A DNA stretch of 32,930 nucleotides, taken from the NCBI GenBank assembly GCA_027576995.1, contig JANBQC010000305.1, positions 1-32,930 of the forward strand. Reading direction: 5' to 3'. A program made the position numbers and the translations under genes. Shown here piece by piece: positions 17,386 through 28,792 of this stretch (positions are counted from its first letter, which is position 1; each line of letters begins with the position of its first letter). The stretch is from Dimargaris cristalligena (taxonomy: Eukaryota; Kickxellomycota; Dimargaritomycetes; Dimargaritales; Dimargaritaceae). Below the pieces are notes generated by a model, which saw nothing but the letters and a program-made list of their open reading frames with translations, made no database searches and was not told where the DNA came from.

Positions 17386-20300
17386 CCCTGAATTTGTTCA
17401 TTCTCGGGTTGGGAATAAATTGCCTCCGATAGTATAGTGTCGGGGTATTGTTGCCAAGGGAAATTTAACGCAACGTAATTACAGCTGACCAACCTGATAC
17501 ACCCCTCCCCTTCCCCTCGCCATTCCTTGTGCATATTTCATTTATTTCGCATGCCAGCCATGACCACCGGAAATACGAATGTGGGACAGCCATAAAGGCT
17601 AAAAAGAGAAATCCATTGCGCAAATGATAACAGGGTTTCCCCGTGCCAATCGCCCTTCGTGATTGCCTGAGCTCCATAAATACCCGCTAATAAACAGCAG
17701 GGGTGGGAAAGGACTAAACCATACCACCAATGGCAAATACAGTCAAAGTAACCTAGCAATGTAATTCCAGAGCCACACGCGGTTGGCAAATAATTTCCAG
17801 GGCCGTATATAGCCTAGAATCTATTCTACTGCCATGGTTAAAATGTTGCAAACAACTCCTTACAAGGCCCAGCCTCGATTCACTTTCGGTATTCCGCCAC
17901 TCGGTCACATTTCAGCGAAAAAAAGAGCGGTTCTTTTTATAAAGAACAAACGCTCCGGTCGAAATGTATCTACAATTAGAATCTTTAAATGAAAATGGGC
18001 CTTCGAGTATCCCTCAAAACCAGACAGGGATGTGAATATTCCTGGTTTCGATTTCAGGATATAAAAAACGGGTACATCTTTATCCATCATGTAATACAGT
18101 GCGCCACCATTTAGAAACAACCACATTGGGCCTACTTTTACCATATAATCAACTTATTACTATTGTAGGCTAGCTTACTTGAACCACATAAAGCGGCTTG
18201 GCGCGGACCAATCGAAATCCAGTGAGGGATAAAGGGGAATATGTAAGGGAACAATACACCAGCCCAATATACTTATTACATATCACCAGAATAAAAAAAT
18301 CAAGTGGGATGTAGGGGGCTACATCTTGGGGGAAAATCTCTTACTAATGGCAGTGAGCTGTGAGTCGCGTTTTGGCAATATTAAAATCTGATATCAGCAT
18401 TGTAGCTCTTTGGCCAGCCTTATTAAAAACAATATGACAAAATAAACTCTGAACCCCTCCTCTTTTTTTAGAGGTATGTGACTACTTACAGACGCCCATT
18501 ACTGCATACCCCTATATCCAGCCCCTTAGGTTGTCTTCTTGCCCCAGGAAAGTACATTTACCGATCTCTCTGGTTTTTCTTACTATGATTCACCTATCAC
18601 TAAGCGACTATACCTTCAGTAGATATGAGGCCGCGCCTATAGTCGTCTATTCACCAATTTACATTACTTTTTTAGGAATTTAAGCATCGATTTGGCTGTA
18701 AATATGACTAGTATTCAGGCACTCCCGCATATACCATCCTAGGCCAACGCGATTCAAGGTGATCCAACTTTTCTAGACAGGATCTTATAAGTCTACCCGT
18801 AATAATCTTATAAACCCAACCCTCTATAGTGTACGATGTTAAATATATCTTTTTACGACAGGCAGATATACCCAACGTGTTTTTTCTTCTCACCGATAGG
18901 ACCCATTGAATCCATAACCTATTTATTATTAAACTTGGTCCTTTAAGCAGCACTGGAGTATAGCCCACGACCTATAATACAGCATAGATATTTTCGTCGC
19001 TATTTTTCACAAGTAGGTTGCAGCATAATATGCGCACAATGCCTGTCCAAACCGGATGATCAGAAGGCAGTCTGTATTAGAGAGCCAAGCCACTATTCCC
19101 AGCGGAAAAGAAATTGTTAATTGCCGGATTTCAACGGCTAAATCACACCCACGTAGATATAATCAAGCCGTGTCAATTAAACTGGAAAAATGTGGCATCC
19201 CTGTTTATGGACTTTTTATTTGGACTCTAGTGCTGGATTACGGTTCGTTACCCGCCTTACAATATATGCAAAGAAACCAATCGGGAGTAAGGGGTCTTTT
19301 CCGATCCCAAGAAGGAACTCGGGGAGGTTGATGGCAGAACTTTGCACTTTAGCTACTTAGCTGTTTTTTTTCCTCATTCTACTGGCCAATTCCCAACCAA
19401 AGACAGCCTATTTCCAGAATTTCTATCACGTGTACCAGTGCAAATTAATTGAAACACCTGCAAATGGCGAATGTTAACGGCCACCTGCCTATACATAATT
19501 GTCATATAAGGGAGTGGCGGAAGAAAGCACTTTTTGCCACCTAAGGCTGAACCGGACTGGTATCTGCCCTACTGGTATATTATAATAGAGGTTATGAGAT
19601 GGCACTACCCGATTACAGAAGGGCCTGGGCCGGATACTGAAACAGGCGAATCTCCTTTCCCTCGGTAGGGGGTTACGATTATCCAGTCTCCGAGAAACAC
19701 TCTACTCATCAACCTTAATTCAATGGAAGGTTGTAGTTTTAGGGAGAGTGTCCGTGTATAAATATATACCTGTATTACCAGACTAAATACGCCGGTGCTA
19801 CCCGGGTATTTTTACTCTCTCTTTGCATACCCCATTCCCCAAGGGTGCGGCGGGATTTGCAATATTGGACTTATTATTCGATAACGGTATCCGAGATAAC
19901 CGTATAATTTGCCATACGTAGCCCGCCCCCTTATACGTTTGTCACTGTTATCTCCCTTTTACTGTATGCCTATATTCTAGATGGTTTAATAGTTTCACCA
20001 TAATATCCCTGTAAGTCCCCAGAGACTCCGCTAAACTAGAATGTTAGAAAGTGTTCTAGAAGTATACTACCAGTCGCTCTCACTTATTACCTGTCCTATT
20101 TTTTAATTCACCGAGTTTAATATTCGTATATTATACTTAGCATGAATAGTGATACATTCCTATGGTAAGTATTACCCAGTGGCATGATATTACCAGACCG
20201 AATATGAAGCATATGTATGTATGTATACCTAGTGTATAGCCCTGACATACACCTTACATTTACTGCCCCTCCTACCAATTATATTCATTACCCCCTTTAT

Positions 20301-22096
20301 TCACGCATGTCTAGTTTTTACTCTACATGTGCTTATAATTGAAGGCCGCATTATTATATTCTAACGTGACATGATTATAACACAATGGCGTTTTCTGATT
20401 TGGAAGTGATGACGACTTTCAGAAATAAATTATATCATATTATAGGTTGGGTAAGCGGTGCTGAGCCAGAGAAACGATTTTATTATAACTATATGAGCTT
20501 TGAGCCTGCCTCGTTGGAACTCTATCACTATCCTAAATAAATCAATATATTTAAACAGATATTGATTTTTATTATGGAGTATGATACAACTTACCGGGTG
20601 TACGCAATAGTAGGATTTGACTTAAATAGGGAGGGAGGTCTGAAACCAAACTCTGGTATTGGCAGTATCTACCAGTAGACAGTGCAATTTGGAGATGGCA
20701 AAGGGGATACATTGTTGGAATGGTAAATTCGATGGTAAACGCAAGTGCCTTCGGATACCACTTAAAAAACTTAAAGAAGAGAGAAAGAACCGCAAGGGGC
20801 AAAGCTAGATGTCCGCGGTTGGTTTTATTGAGTTGGAAATGGCAGTAATAATAATAGAAACGTTGTTTTGAGTATAAGAAGATTTAATCATAGATATGGT
20901 ATAGTCCCGAGTATAGGACGGACCAATCAGAGTGATGGAATTGGTGGGGCGGGAGAAATGAATTTCCAGCATATATGTTCTTATCCATAATTGCTAATAT
21001 CATGACGAATAATCCCATTAGATGCTGGAATATCGTGTGCCTTTGTAGGTAAGTCTTGACGCTCCAAATAAGGATGCAAGAGGAGCTTTATATAATTGCA
21101 TCAATTAAGGAGGTGTAAACAAGGCCTTGGGACAGTCTTTAGTTTAGCCTTAATAAGTTGTCAGTTAAACAAGTGAAATGTGACGAAATCGACGACTATT
21201 GATCATTTTGATTGTTTAAATGCCACTATTTCCCACTCAGATCTTGCTTTTTTATTCGGTCAACGCCCCTCTCACCATCAATCAGGAGGCCCCAACTTGG
21301 ATGCCAGGGCACCCTGAAAAGGAGCCCGCGACCCCCAGTCGTATCCCAAAGCCTTGTGCCGTAGGATTGGATCCTAGTGGTAATATAGTTACGGAGTGAC
21401 TAGGCTATTTCAAAGTTATGGCCACATGATTTGGTTTTCAAATACGTACGGATAGGCATTTATTGTTTGAACTATTCAACGCAGCTATAATGAACTTTAG
21501 ACGTACTGTAAAGTAGAAATTAAGTAAAAGGTATTAAAAATACCCTGTCATACTCGCCCTATTAAACTGGTGGTTTGTTATACAGCTGGGATGAGCGTCT
21601 CCCCTGTGGTGTTTACTAACATCTTAGCTACATGTCATCTACATGATATTTAATATTAAAATGATAAGGCCGCACAACATATTAGTAGAATTAGCCAGGT
21701 TGGATGTTAGGAAGTATTTATTCATTAATCTGACTATAGTCAGCGAAAATTTCAAACAATCCAGAAGAAAACAGCATCAGCTGGGTATGAAAATAGTCGC
21801 CAGTTTGCGCCACAAATCGGGCTCATTAAAATCCTAGTAACTATATTAGGATATTGTCGTTTATTTCTACCATTATGGTTGTACGTAACCCTGTTATATG
21901 ACACTACACAGTACGTGAAGTAGTCAAGGCACCTCCTGCTGAATGTAACTTGTCGGGATTTACACTTCGTTAAAAAATGAGACTTCGTAGAATTGCGCAT
22001 AGTCATTTGGTGAGGGAGACTACCAGAGCTGGGGATGAGTATGTTTCGTACTACTAACGGGGTTACCCCATGGCGCTATTTGAACCAGTATATCTA
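17386..22096. other. Long AT-rich stretch without a supported gene
   Basis: About 4.7 kb with frequent stops in all frames. The longest ATG-started readings are a 79-codon frame (18144-17905, minus) and a 91-codon frame (19056-19331, plus); neither has a recognisable domain, signal peptide or promoter. An ATGT microsatellite sits at about 20213-20226. TATA-like strings such as CTTTATATAA near 21088 occur, but base composition makes these expected. I see no RNA gene and no transposase. Confidence 0.5.
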
Positions 22097-22369
22097 CTAG
22101 TAGGTTTTTTTCATGACAAAGGCTTTCGAGCGATAAAACTTAACTCCTGCGGCACCGCGGGGGCGGAAAACCTGTCTTTTTGAAATATGGGTTTGAACAC
22201 CGGCATTGCTTTGCTGACTGGACTGGTCCAGGAGAGCAGCGTTGCGGCGGGTGAAATGGTTAGACCGTTGAGATATGGCCTCTATGACATTATGTGGGGC
22301 AAATGCCATAGTTGTGAAGACATGAAATGCGCCCAGAAGCAAAACCATCTTGGTCGATATGAACGCCAT
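22097..22369 (-). CDS. Probable small secreted peptide precursor, 90 residues
   Basis: I do not recognise a family. The first 23 residues form a good signal peptide: MAFISTK, a hydrophobic core MVLLLGAFHVFTTMAFA, then a likely cut after FA. The mature part has dibasic sites at Arg41-Arg42 and Lys64-Arg65, the kind Kex2-type proteases cut, which would release segments of about 21 and 25 residues; it has no cysteine. The ATG has A at -3 and G at +4. A TATATA box lies on the minus strand at about 22443-22450, roughly 75 bases upstream, which would give a short leader. GC content is higher than in the flanks. A secreted, processed peptide is the best reading; chance is not excluded for so short a frame. 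Confidence 0.5.
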   Translation of the reverse strand: MAFISTKMVLLLGAFHVFTTMAFAPHNVIEAISQRSNHFTRRNAALLDQSSQQSNAGVQTHISKRQVFRPRGAAGVKFYRSKAFVMKKTY

Positions 22370-22442
22370 AGTTAGAGAGAAATGATAGGACGAAGTAATG
22401 GAGTGCGTTAATAGCCTGCCTTTTAAGTAGTTATAATTAATT

Positions 22443-22450
22443 GTATATAA
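22443..22450 (-). promoter_or_regulatory. Possible TATA box of the small secreted peptide gene
   Basis: The minus strand reads CCTTATATAC about 75-80 bases before the ATG at 22369. Spacing fits a leader of about 45-50 bases. The region is AT-rich, so chance is a real alternative. Confidence 0.35.
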
Positions 22451-23528
22451 GGCGACGATAATAGGAAATGGGGCATAAAAAGATAATTTTGATAATGTTT
22501 TCGGAGAAGACTGCCGCTTTTATTATATATAATTTAGCCAACCACTCGACATAGCGCCATGACAATGCTGGACTTTGGTTTTAAGCTGCGTGGCGCATTA
22601 TTTTGGCTAAAGCCGGTTAATTATTAGGCCGCCATGGGAAGACCCCCTGTCTTTACAACCACACCACTTGCTGATCTTTATGATTCGGTGCCCAACGGGC
22701 TCACTTTCGATGCCCTCGTCTTTCCCCTCTTCTATATCCCTCACGCAAGTCTCACACTATGGAAATTGAATTACGCTGTTTAAATAGGTTACCCATCGAT
22801 AAACATGTAGTTGGAAAAAATATGTAAGCCAATGGGAAAAATATATTCACTCTCAGCCCGTCGTCTCCCTTAGCCCATTCATACTTAATATCGAGTGTTA
22901 GGATAATGAATCATCAGATCTCTTTGCTGATATTTAGATTGAACCAACTTAGCGTATGAGTTTAGCTCAAATTCTCCAGTATACAAAGAATGCAAATGTA
23001 TTGGAAAAATGGGCGCTTTGTTGTATCGGTAGAATATAGCCCCTTGAGAAGAGCATGCAGCGATTTGCGGCATTCACGTACAAGCGTACCGTTGGGCCGA
23101 CTAACAGATCGGAGCACGGGGAGGGGGGGTCTATACAAGAGGACGAATGGCTGTCTTGGAAGTGGTAACAAAGATGACCCGCCTTGGCGAACTCCGGCTG
23201 TTTAAAAAAAACAGCGTCTCATCCTTTTAGGGAGCTGTGGTATATTGTAGATATCGCCAACCCATACCCTTCGCAATGCGTGTCTAAATATAGGTCCATT
23301 TTTTTAATATAGACCTTTAAATAAAAGAAGTGGGCAGTCTAATATAAACAGTTCGGAATACAACAATGTCAACCCTTGATGACCGAACTCCGGCTGTGAC
23401 CCTACCCAACACAACTAGGGCTATGGTACAGGCGACTAGATGTAATATAAGCGCCAGCGCCATATGGTTTATGCCACCCCCATTCAGTCTAGTGACTCTT
23501 AAACCCTTAAAGATATTCTAGTAACTTC
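22451..23528. other. Intergenic, no supported gene
   Basis: About 1.1 kb. Only short overlapping frames of 60-71 codons on both strands near 22885-23205, with no domain. A poly-G run lies at 23121-23127. Nothing else stands out. Confidence 0.5.
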
Positions 23529-24173
23529 TTGAGATATAGGCTTCCTATAAACTCGACTACCTGCACTCTTATTTTCGCCAGATGTCCATCCAATTCAAAT
23601 ATCTTATTATTAGCGACTGTTAATACTGCATCACCGGAGGTGCCTAGTACTGACCAGATATTCTTTGCGACCGGGGACTCGACTAGGCCACTACAAGTGC
23701 CTATTCTACCCATAACAATTGAACCCCTCGATGCTACTACGAGGGTACCAACCGTAGTACCACTCAGCACATTACCACGACGCCGTGCTCGAATCTACCA
23801 TAATACTGGGTCTATGTCCCCTCCATATGCCATGCTAGACCCATGTGCTAACCTTATGCCGTCCTTGAGATTTGCCTTACAAACTTACTATCGGGAACAT
23901 CAAATATTCCAGTATAAAATTGAACCGTTGGTGTGCTCTAATACGGACCCTCAGATGACTATAATCCAATCTGCTCCATATCACCATACAATCACTGGTT
24001 ATCATTGTGTGTTCTTCTTTTTAGTGCTGTCAATAAATTACTCCATCTTAGCTACTCACTATAATATATATTCGCAAGTAGCAATACCAAACTATTCGGG
24101 GATTCCGTATACAATATATTGGTTTTATGCCAAGAACATGCCTTTTTCCATGAGTAATTCCTCAGGCAAATAG
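23529..24173 (+). CDS. Open frame of 214 codons, doubtful gene
   Basis: This is the longest open frame in the intergenic part apart from the 262-residue secreted protein. It opens with TTG, not ATG; the first ATG lies at about residue 96 (context GSMSPPYAM), so the encoded protein would be about 120 residues unless an upstream exon is spliced on. The C-terminal part has a hydrophobic run (CVFFFLVLSINYSILA) that could span a membrane. It matches no family I know. An 87-codon frame lies opposite at 23770-23507, also without ATG. In AT-rich DNA this length is uncommon by chance, which is the main reason to list it. It may be a decayed gene. Confidence 0.22.
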   Translation: MRYRLPINSTTCTLIFARCPSNSNILLLATVNTASPEVPSTDQIFFATGDSTRPLQVPILPITIEPLDATTRVPTVVPLSTLPRRRARIYHNTGSMSPPYAMLDPCANLMPSLRFALQTYYREHQIFQYKIEPLVCSNTDPQMTIIQSAPYHHTITGYHCVFFFLVLSINYSILATHYNIYSQVAIPNYSGIPYTIYWFYAKNMPFSMSNSSGK

Positions 24174-24397
24174 CCCTAGGAAACAAAAAGCCATGTGATT
24201 TGGTGTGATAATTAGGAAGAACAGGGGCCATCAGACAATTAAAAGAGTATTTTTGTCATTTGGAGAATTTCCAATAGATATAAAAGTGGCCAATACCTAG
24301 GGATAACATGCTATAAGTCACTAAAAATTAAGGGAAGTGAGGCGTTTTTTAAGATATTAGTCGACAAGACTGATGTAGTTAATAGATCGCGAGTTGG

Positions 24398-24453
24398 CTA
24401 GGAGGTGTAGATACAGATGGCATTGGTGATGGAAGTGACCTCAGCTTTATATA
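24398..24453 (-). repeat. Possible fourth copy of the promoter-like repeat core
   Basis: On the plus strand CTTTATATAGCCGG (24445-24458) matches CTTTATATAGTCGG of the copy at 24687 in 13 of 14 bases. A weaker counterpart of the CTAG element lies 47 bases to the left. On the minus strand this is a TATATAAAG box. Less certain than the other copies. Confidence 0.35.
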
Positions 24454-24555
24454 GCCGGGTAGATTGGCTGGCAAGGGCAAGAAGAAGGCCAAGCTGATAC
24501 TGGAAGACCCTATTAAAAGATATCGTGTATAAATATTTAATAGTGAATTTGGAAT

Positions 24556-25010
24556 GTTAGAAGCGAATGAGAATGAGCGTGGCTTATTAATTGAGTGGGT
24601 ATAATAGTAGTAATTAATAATAGTAGAGGTAGAAGCGGTGGGATTGCTAGTAAACTAAGGAGACAATGGTGCCCTACCTGAGCACCCTTTATATAGTCGG
24701 TTTGTCAGCTACTGCGGGTCTGTTAATAAATGCATGGTGCATATATGGTGGTCCCCGCTGAGTAAGGATCAATAGGGTATCCCATAGTGGAAGAATTGTC
24801 AGCGCATGGGTCTACTATATTTCGTGGATAGGGCTGTCCTCATCAACGGCTGGGGTATCTGGATTACCTAGTCTCTGGTTATCTAGGTCTCTATACATAT
24901 TCTCCCCTAGTTGAGGTGTTGCCGTAGCATTATTGAGAGCATTGGCCTCATCCACTGGGGTAGATGCAACAGGAACACTGATGGTAATTGGCCCTGCTGA
25001 CCATTGGTAT
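24556..25010 (-). repeat. Diverged repeat copy with TATA and CTTAGTTTACTAG core, plus remnant coding end
   Basis: On the minus strand the unit has TATATAAAG (24695-24687), then CTCCTTAGTTTACTAG (24662-24647) about 40 bases on, then CATTCGCTTCTAACA (24570-24556). The same three blocks in the same order recur at 25.2-25.3 kb and 30.85-30.99 kb. Similarity to the 30.85 kb copy continues to the right through TCCCCGCTG and CGTGGATAGG into the end of an 87-codon open frame (25078-24815, minus) that starts with GTG and has no in-frame ATG. Its tail ends DSPIHEI. It may be a tandem gene family with a shared core promoter or pieces of a mobile element carrying its own promoter. Confidence 0.5.
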
Positions 25011-25198
25011 CCCACGCTATATGATAAAGTCAGGGCACTCCAGAAAATATGTACTGCATAATTAGCAGCCTTAACCACCCTGGTTAAGTATGATAGGCTT
25101 ATTCACACAGTTGGATAGCCAATATGTCTGAAGGCATAGTCATAAACCGCCATGAATATATTGCACTGAGACCCCAATGCTTGTGGTATTTAATATAT

Positions 25199-25324
25199 TG
25201 TTAGAATAGCGAATGGTATGAGTGTTTTGTTAGAAAGAGGAACTGGTGGTAAAAGCCTTAATGATAGCAATATGAGCTCTAGTAAACTAAAGGATCAGGG
25301 TGTGTCACCCATACACTTTTATAT
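25199..25324 (-). repeat. Diverged repeat copy, core only
   Basis: On the minus strand: ATATAAAAG (25324-25316), TCCTTTAGTTTACTAG (25294-25279) and CCATTCGCTATTCTAACA (25216-25199). Block spacings are 37 and 71 bases, against 40 and 85 in the copy at 24.6 kb. A 66-codon open frame with an ATG at 25657 (to 25457, minus) lies just upstream; it is rich in Pro, Thr and Ser and matches nothing I know. Confidence 0.5.
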
Positions 25325-27763
25325 GACCTATAACTAACACCTAAAGGCATTGAGAGGGACAGGAAAAACTACATCAAACTTCTAAGACCAATGTATGTAT
25401 GAGCTGGTCATTAACTGGCTATAGTGTTGTAGAAGTTTTTAGCAAGGAGTCCCTGGTCAGGTCAAGGGTGACTGTAAGACACTCTGGTTATCTGGCATAG
25501 TGACCTGGGCTATAGTCCCATCTGTGCCGGTGGGCTCTAATGGAGCTGGGTCACTTTGGTGACTGGAGTTAGGCCCAGCCATGGCTGTGGGTGCAACAAT
25601 ATGATCTATTGCATTGCAAATGCGCAATTTCAAATAGTTATATTTCTTGATGTTCATACTCACTCCTTGCCCTGAACTCTTTTGGGTTATGCAAATTAAT
25701 AAACCATTTTAGCTAGGGGCCAATTCAATAATGAATATTCACTAAATCATTCTTGACAAACAATTTCACCAATGGTCAATGATGAACAATTGTTGTAAGA
25801 TTTCCCATCTCATTTTTCCATTCAGTGAGTTATATGATACTTGCCTTTGTGCACTTAGATTAACTGGCTATAAAATGTGCATTTAATGTAAAATATTTTC
25901 ATTTCATTTCATTTTCAAAAATGCCATACTCTGGTAGCTAATATATCAACAATTGTTATGACCAGGGACATATTTTTGGTTCAATAATAGTTTAGAATTC
26001 TGATATTTGAACAGTATGTGCATGGGATGAATAAGGTCAAAAATGAATTCCAGTTGACCAGGGCTAAGTCTGTCTTATCAAAAAATATAAAAGTATGGCC
26101 ATATATTGGAGTTTTTAATCAATGTATCAGCCCTCCTAATCCAACTTAATCCAGACCTAATGATTGCCTGTCCTTACTAGGCCTTATAGTGCCATATTAA
26201 CCCTCCCATAATTACCCCCGGTACTATGGGGTCATCTTTTATTAAATAACCCCACCCATTCAACCCCAATGCTTTGCCCCCCAAATACTCAACTTGCTGA
26301 TCCAAGACTCTTCCAGTTCCCATGAGAGTCTTCCTAATACAAAGTCATCCGGTCAGATTCTTTACCTATCCACACCTTAGCCTTAGTAGTATTTCCCTTG
26401 GGACCTCCCTCTGGAGCTGTCTCCGCATATATATAACTAGGCCCCACTGGGACTGGTTCAATTCCTTAGCTTATTCATTTCCCCAGTTTACCTTAATAAC
26501 CTCTATATATGCTCATTCCCCCTTATACTAACTAGTAGGTGTGCCTACTGCATGTCCCTGACATTTACTTGTATTATCCTTATTGGTTAGTATTATGCCC
26601 CCCTCCTAATGCTAGTAGCCCACTTAGCTGAGCCTAAGCCCCACCTACTATTAGAAGCCTATCCTCGAGACTCTTGATAGACTAAGAGTGGTTAACCTGG
26701 GTAACATGTAGCAAACTCTTATATAGTTTTGATCATTAATGTGTCATTGTCTAGATTTACTTCAGACTTACCCTTTTTTCAGTAACAGATGGCTCTACTA
26801 CCCTTGCTGCTACGATTTAAGCCAAGATCTATATGACTGATAAATTGCATAGTGAGATATTAATTGGTCCAACAGGGGTATACGCCTCCCAAAAGCCTGG
26901 AAATATTCACACAAACTGGCATATCTGCTGCTATTGTTGTTACTACGCCACCGGGGCCGCCATGTACCAGCCCAATCACCCCTGTCAACGGACTCGTGAC
27001 CAGGCCACCTCTAGCACCTACTCCTCCCTTGGCAACTATTGGGCCCTGGGCCACTACAGAGGGACGGCCTGAGACCGCTTTGTCAATTAACGGTGATATA
27101 ATTAGTACTCCATTATAAAAGAGAATGGTTTCCTCACCCTGATATGGCTCCTTAGATGACTACAACTCCATCCGCTTATTACTATCCTTATATGTTAGTC
27201 TACATTCATACTTCATCACTACTATTTATAAAAACACTCATCTATATTCTGATAGTAACACTATCATAACCATCAGCTGATCTTATAGCTGTATTTTCAA
27301 AGCCAATATGTGACCATCCTACAGCTCTACATACTTGGTGCAATCGGTATTGCCAAACAAATACCACAATAAATAAATGCGGAGAAAGGCCACACTCAAA
27401 CAATTTGGGCATGAAGTACAACTATTACATTGGTTAAAACAATTTTATTGGTATAGCCGCAGTAATCTGTCATGTACAAAATTGAAAAAAATTACAGTAA
27501 AAATATAGAAGAATACGAAAGCATCAGCTTGTTCGACTTGTTACACTGGTTCATTCATATGGGAAAATAAGCAACAGGGGAAAGGTGCCACCATATCCCA
27601 GTTGGAATCAAGTTGGCCCAATACTCAGTAACCTTTTCGAATGTGATAATAGTCGAGTATCCTAGTTGAGACATAACTTAAATGTCCACGCGGTTCGGCC
27701 TATTTGGCGAGGGTCTGGAGCTCACCTACCCGTAAGTTAACAACCTGTTCTTGGTCGAGCAGT
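25325..27763. other. AT-rich intergenic stretch
   Basis: No supported gene. A Pro/Thr-rich frame at 26864-27118 (plus) starts with TTG right after a stop and has no ATG; it would need an upstream exon. The part 25680-26110 is very AT-rich with a repeated ATTTC stretch near 25900. A TTTTATT at 27443-27449 gives AATAAAA on the minus strand and could be a polyadenylation signal for the secreted-protein gene to the right. Confidence 0.45.
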
Positions 27764-28552
27764 TTATTGGTACATCATGTCCATATTGTCGGCACTCGTG
27801 TCCACAGGGGTAGTTCCCACAAAGATGGGGTCGTCATTCTCAGTCGACAGAGTGGCATCAGTATTCTCAGCCGGCAGAGCGTCGCCGAAACAGGTCTCCA
27901 TAATGTAGACGTGTTCACCCTTTTCGGCATCGAGGCTTAGGTAGCGTACTTCTTCGCCCTTGGCGCCGTCGGAGTAGTAGTTGAAGAAGGAAATTTGGGA
28001 CTCCGTGGTTACTTTAATGGCAAAGGCACCGGTTTCGGTGGGCAACAGGGCGTATGTGGCCAACTGGGAACCGGCCGACGGCACGGGATTTTTAGTCAGA
28101 AGGTCGTTACTGTCCCCTTCGCTGACTTGTTCGAACGACTCCTTCAAGTCGCTGAGGGCTGTAGCATCGAATTCCTCGGGTGTGACACCGGTGGCGGTAG
28201 GGTCGGTCATAGCTTGACTCCCGGATTTGAACCTGCTCATGAACTTATTAGCCCCAAGACTAAACGCACGGCCCTTGGCCGAGAAACCCTCATTCTTCGC
28301 ATTGTACAACAAATAACATTGCTCAGGCAGATTGGATTCGGGGTACTCGACAGTTGGTTCACTGGAAAAACGACTGCTTAGCTTGCTCATTGGGTCTTTG
28401 AACCCGTTCTTAATCTTGTCAAAGAAGCCAGTATTGGCCTCCGTGTTGGAAGAGCTGTCGATCTGTTGGGTCTGAAGATCGTCCGCATACTGTGGGAGGG
28501 CATGGGTACCAACCAAAGCCATAGCAATCAAGGCAGTGCACTGAACCTTCAT
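27764..28552 (-). CDS. Secreted protein of unknown function, 262 residues
   Basis: I do not recognise the family. Residues 1-19 are a clear signal peptide (MKVQCTALIAMALVGTHAL, likely cut near THA-LP). The mature chain begins with an acidic, Gln/Ser-rich stretch, then a Lys/Ser-rich part with KIKNGFKDPMSKLSSRF, a central domain starting near PEQCYLLYNAKNEGFSAKG, a stretch that looks beta-rich (LATYALLPTETGAFAIKV, then ISFFNYYSDG), and an Asp/Thr-rich tail ending DMMYQ. Two cysteines outside the signal peptide (EQCYL and ETCFGD) could form one disulfide. No membrane anchor follows. The frame is compact, GC-richer than its flanks and starts with ATG after a TATA box. The stop codon lies within an AATAAA string. 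Role in the cell wall or in host contact is possible but unshown. Confidence 0.82.
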   Translation of the reverse strand: MKVQCTALIAMALVGTHALPQYADDLQTQQIDSSSNTEANTGFFDKIKNGFKDPMSKLSSRFSSEPTVEYPESNLPEQCYLLYNAKNEGFSAKGRAFSLGANKFMSRFKSGSQAMTDPTATGVTPEEFDATALSDLKESFEQVSEGDSNDLLTKNPVPSAGSQLATYALLPTETGAFAIKVTTESQISFFNYYSDGAKGEEVRYLSLDAEKGEHVYIMETCFGDALPAENTDATLSTENDDPIFVGTTPVDTSADNMDMMYQ

Positions 28553-28784
28553 GGTAAATTAATTAAACAAGAGGAGGGGACGGAAAAAATAAACGTTAGA
28601 GGAATATCGCTAAAGTACAGCTAAATAAAAGGAGGTTGTAAGAAAGGGAAGGTCAGTGTAAGAGAGGCCAAGGAAGGTAAGAGTAGAAAGCCACACGAGG
28701 GTCGTAATGGGTGAGATCAAAAGACAGAGAAGTGATGGTGAGAGGCTGATGATTTGAATAGCCAAGAGGCAGGGAGGGAACGGC

Positions 28785-28792
28785 TATTTATA
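28785..28792 (-). promoter_or_regulatory. TATA box of the secreted-protein gene
   Basis: The minus strand reads TATAAATA, 233 bases before the ATG at 28552. Initiation about 30 bases downstream would give a leader near 200 bases that is rich in pyrimidines on the coding strand (the plus strand here is G/A-rich, 28620-28780), a common feature of strong fungal promoters. Confidence 0.6.

Noticed and set aside
17905..18144. 79-codon ATG frame on the minus strand
   Set aside because: No signal peptide, domain or promoter; length is within chance for this much sequence.
19056..19331. 91-codon ATG frame on the plus strand
   Set aside because: No recognisable motif and no promoter; composition does not differ from the surrounding spacer.
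26864..27118. Pro/Thr-rich 84-codon plus frame, mucin-like
   Set aside because: No ATG; it follows directly on a stop; low-complexity composition makes similarity to other STP-rich readings unreliable.
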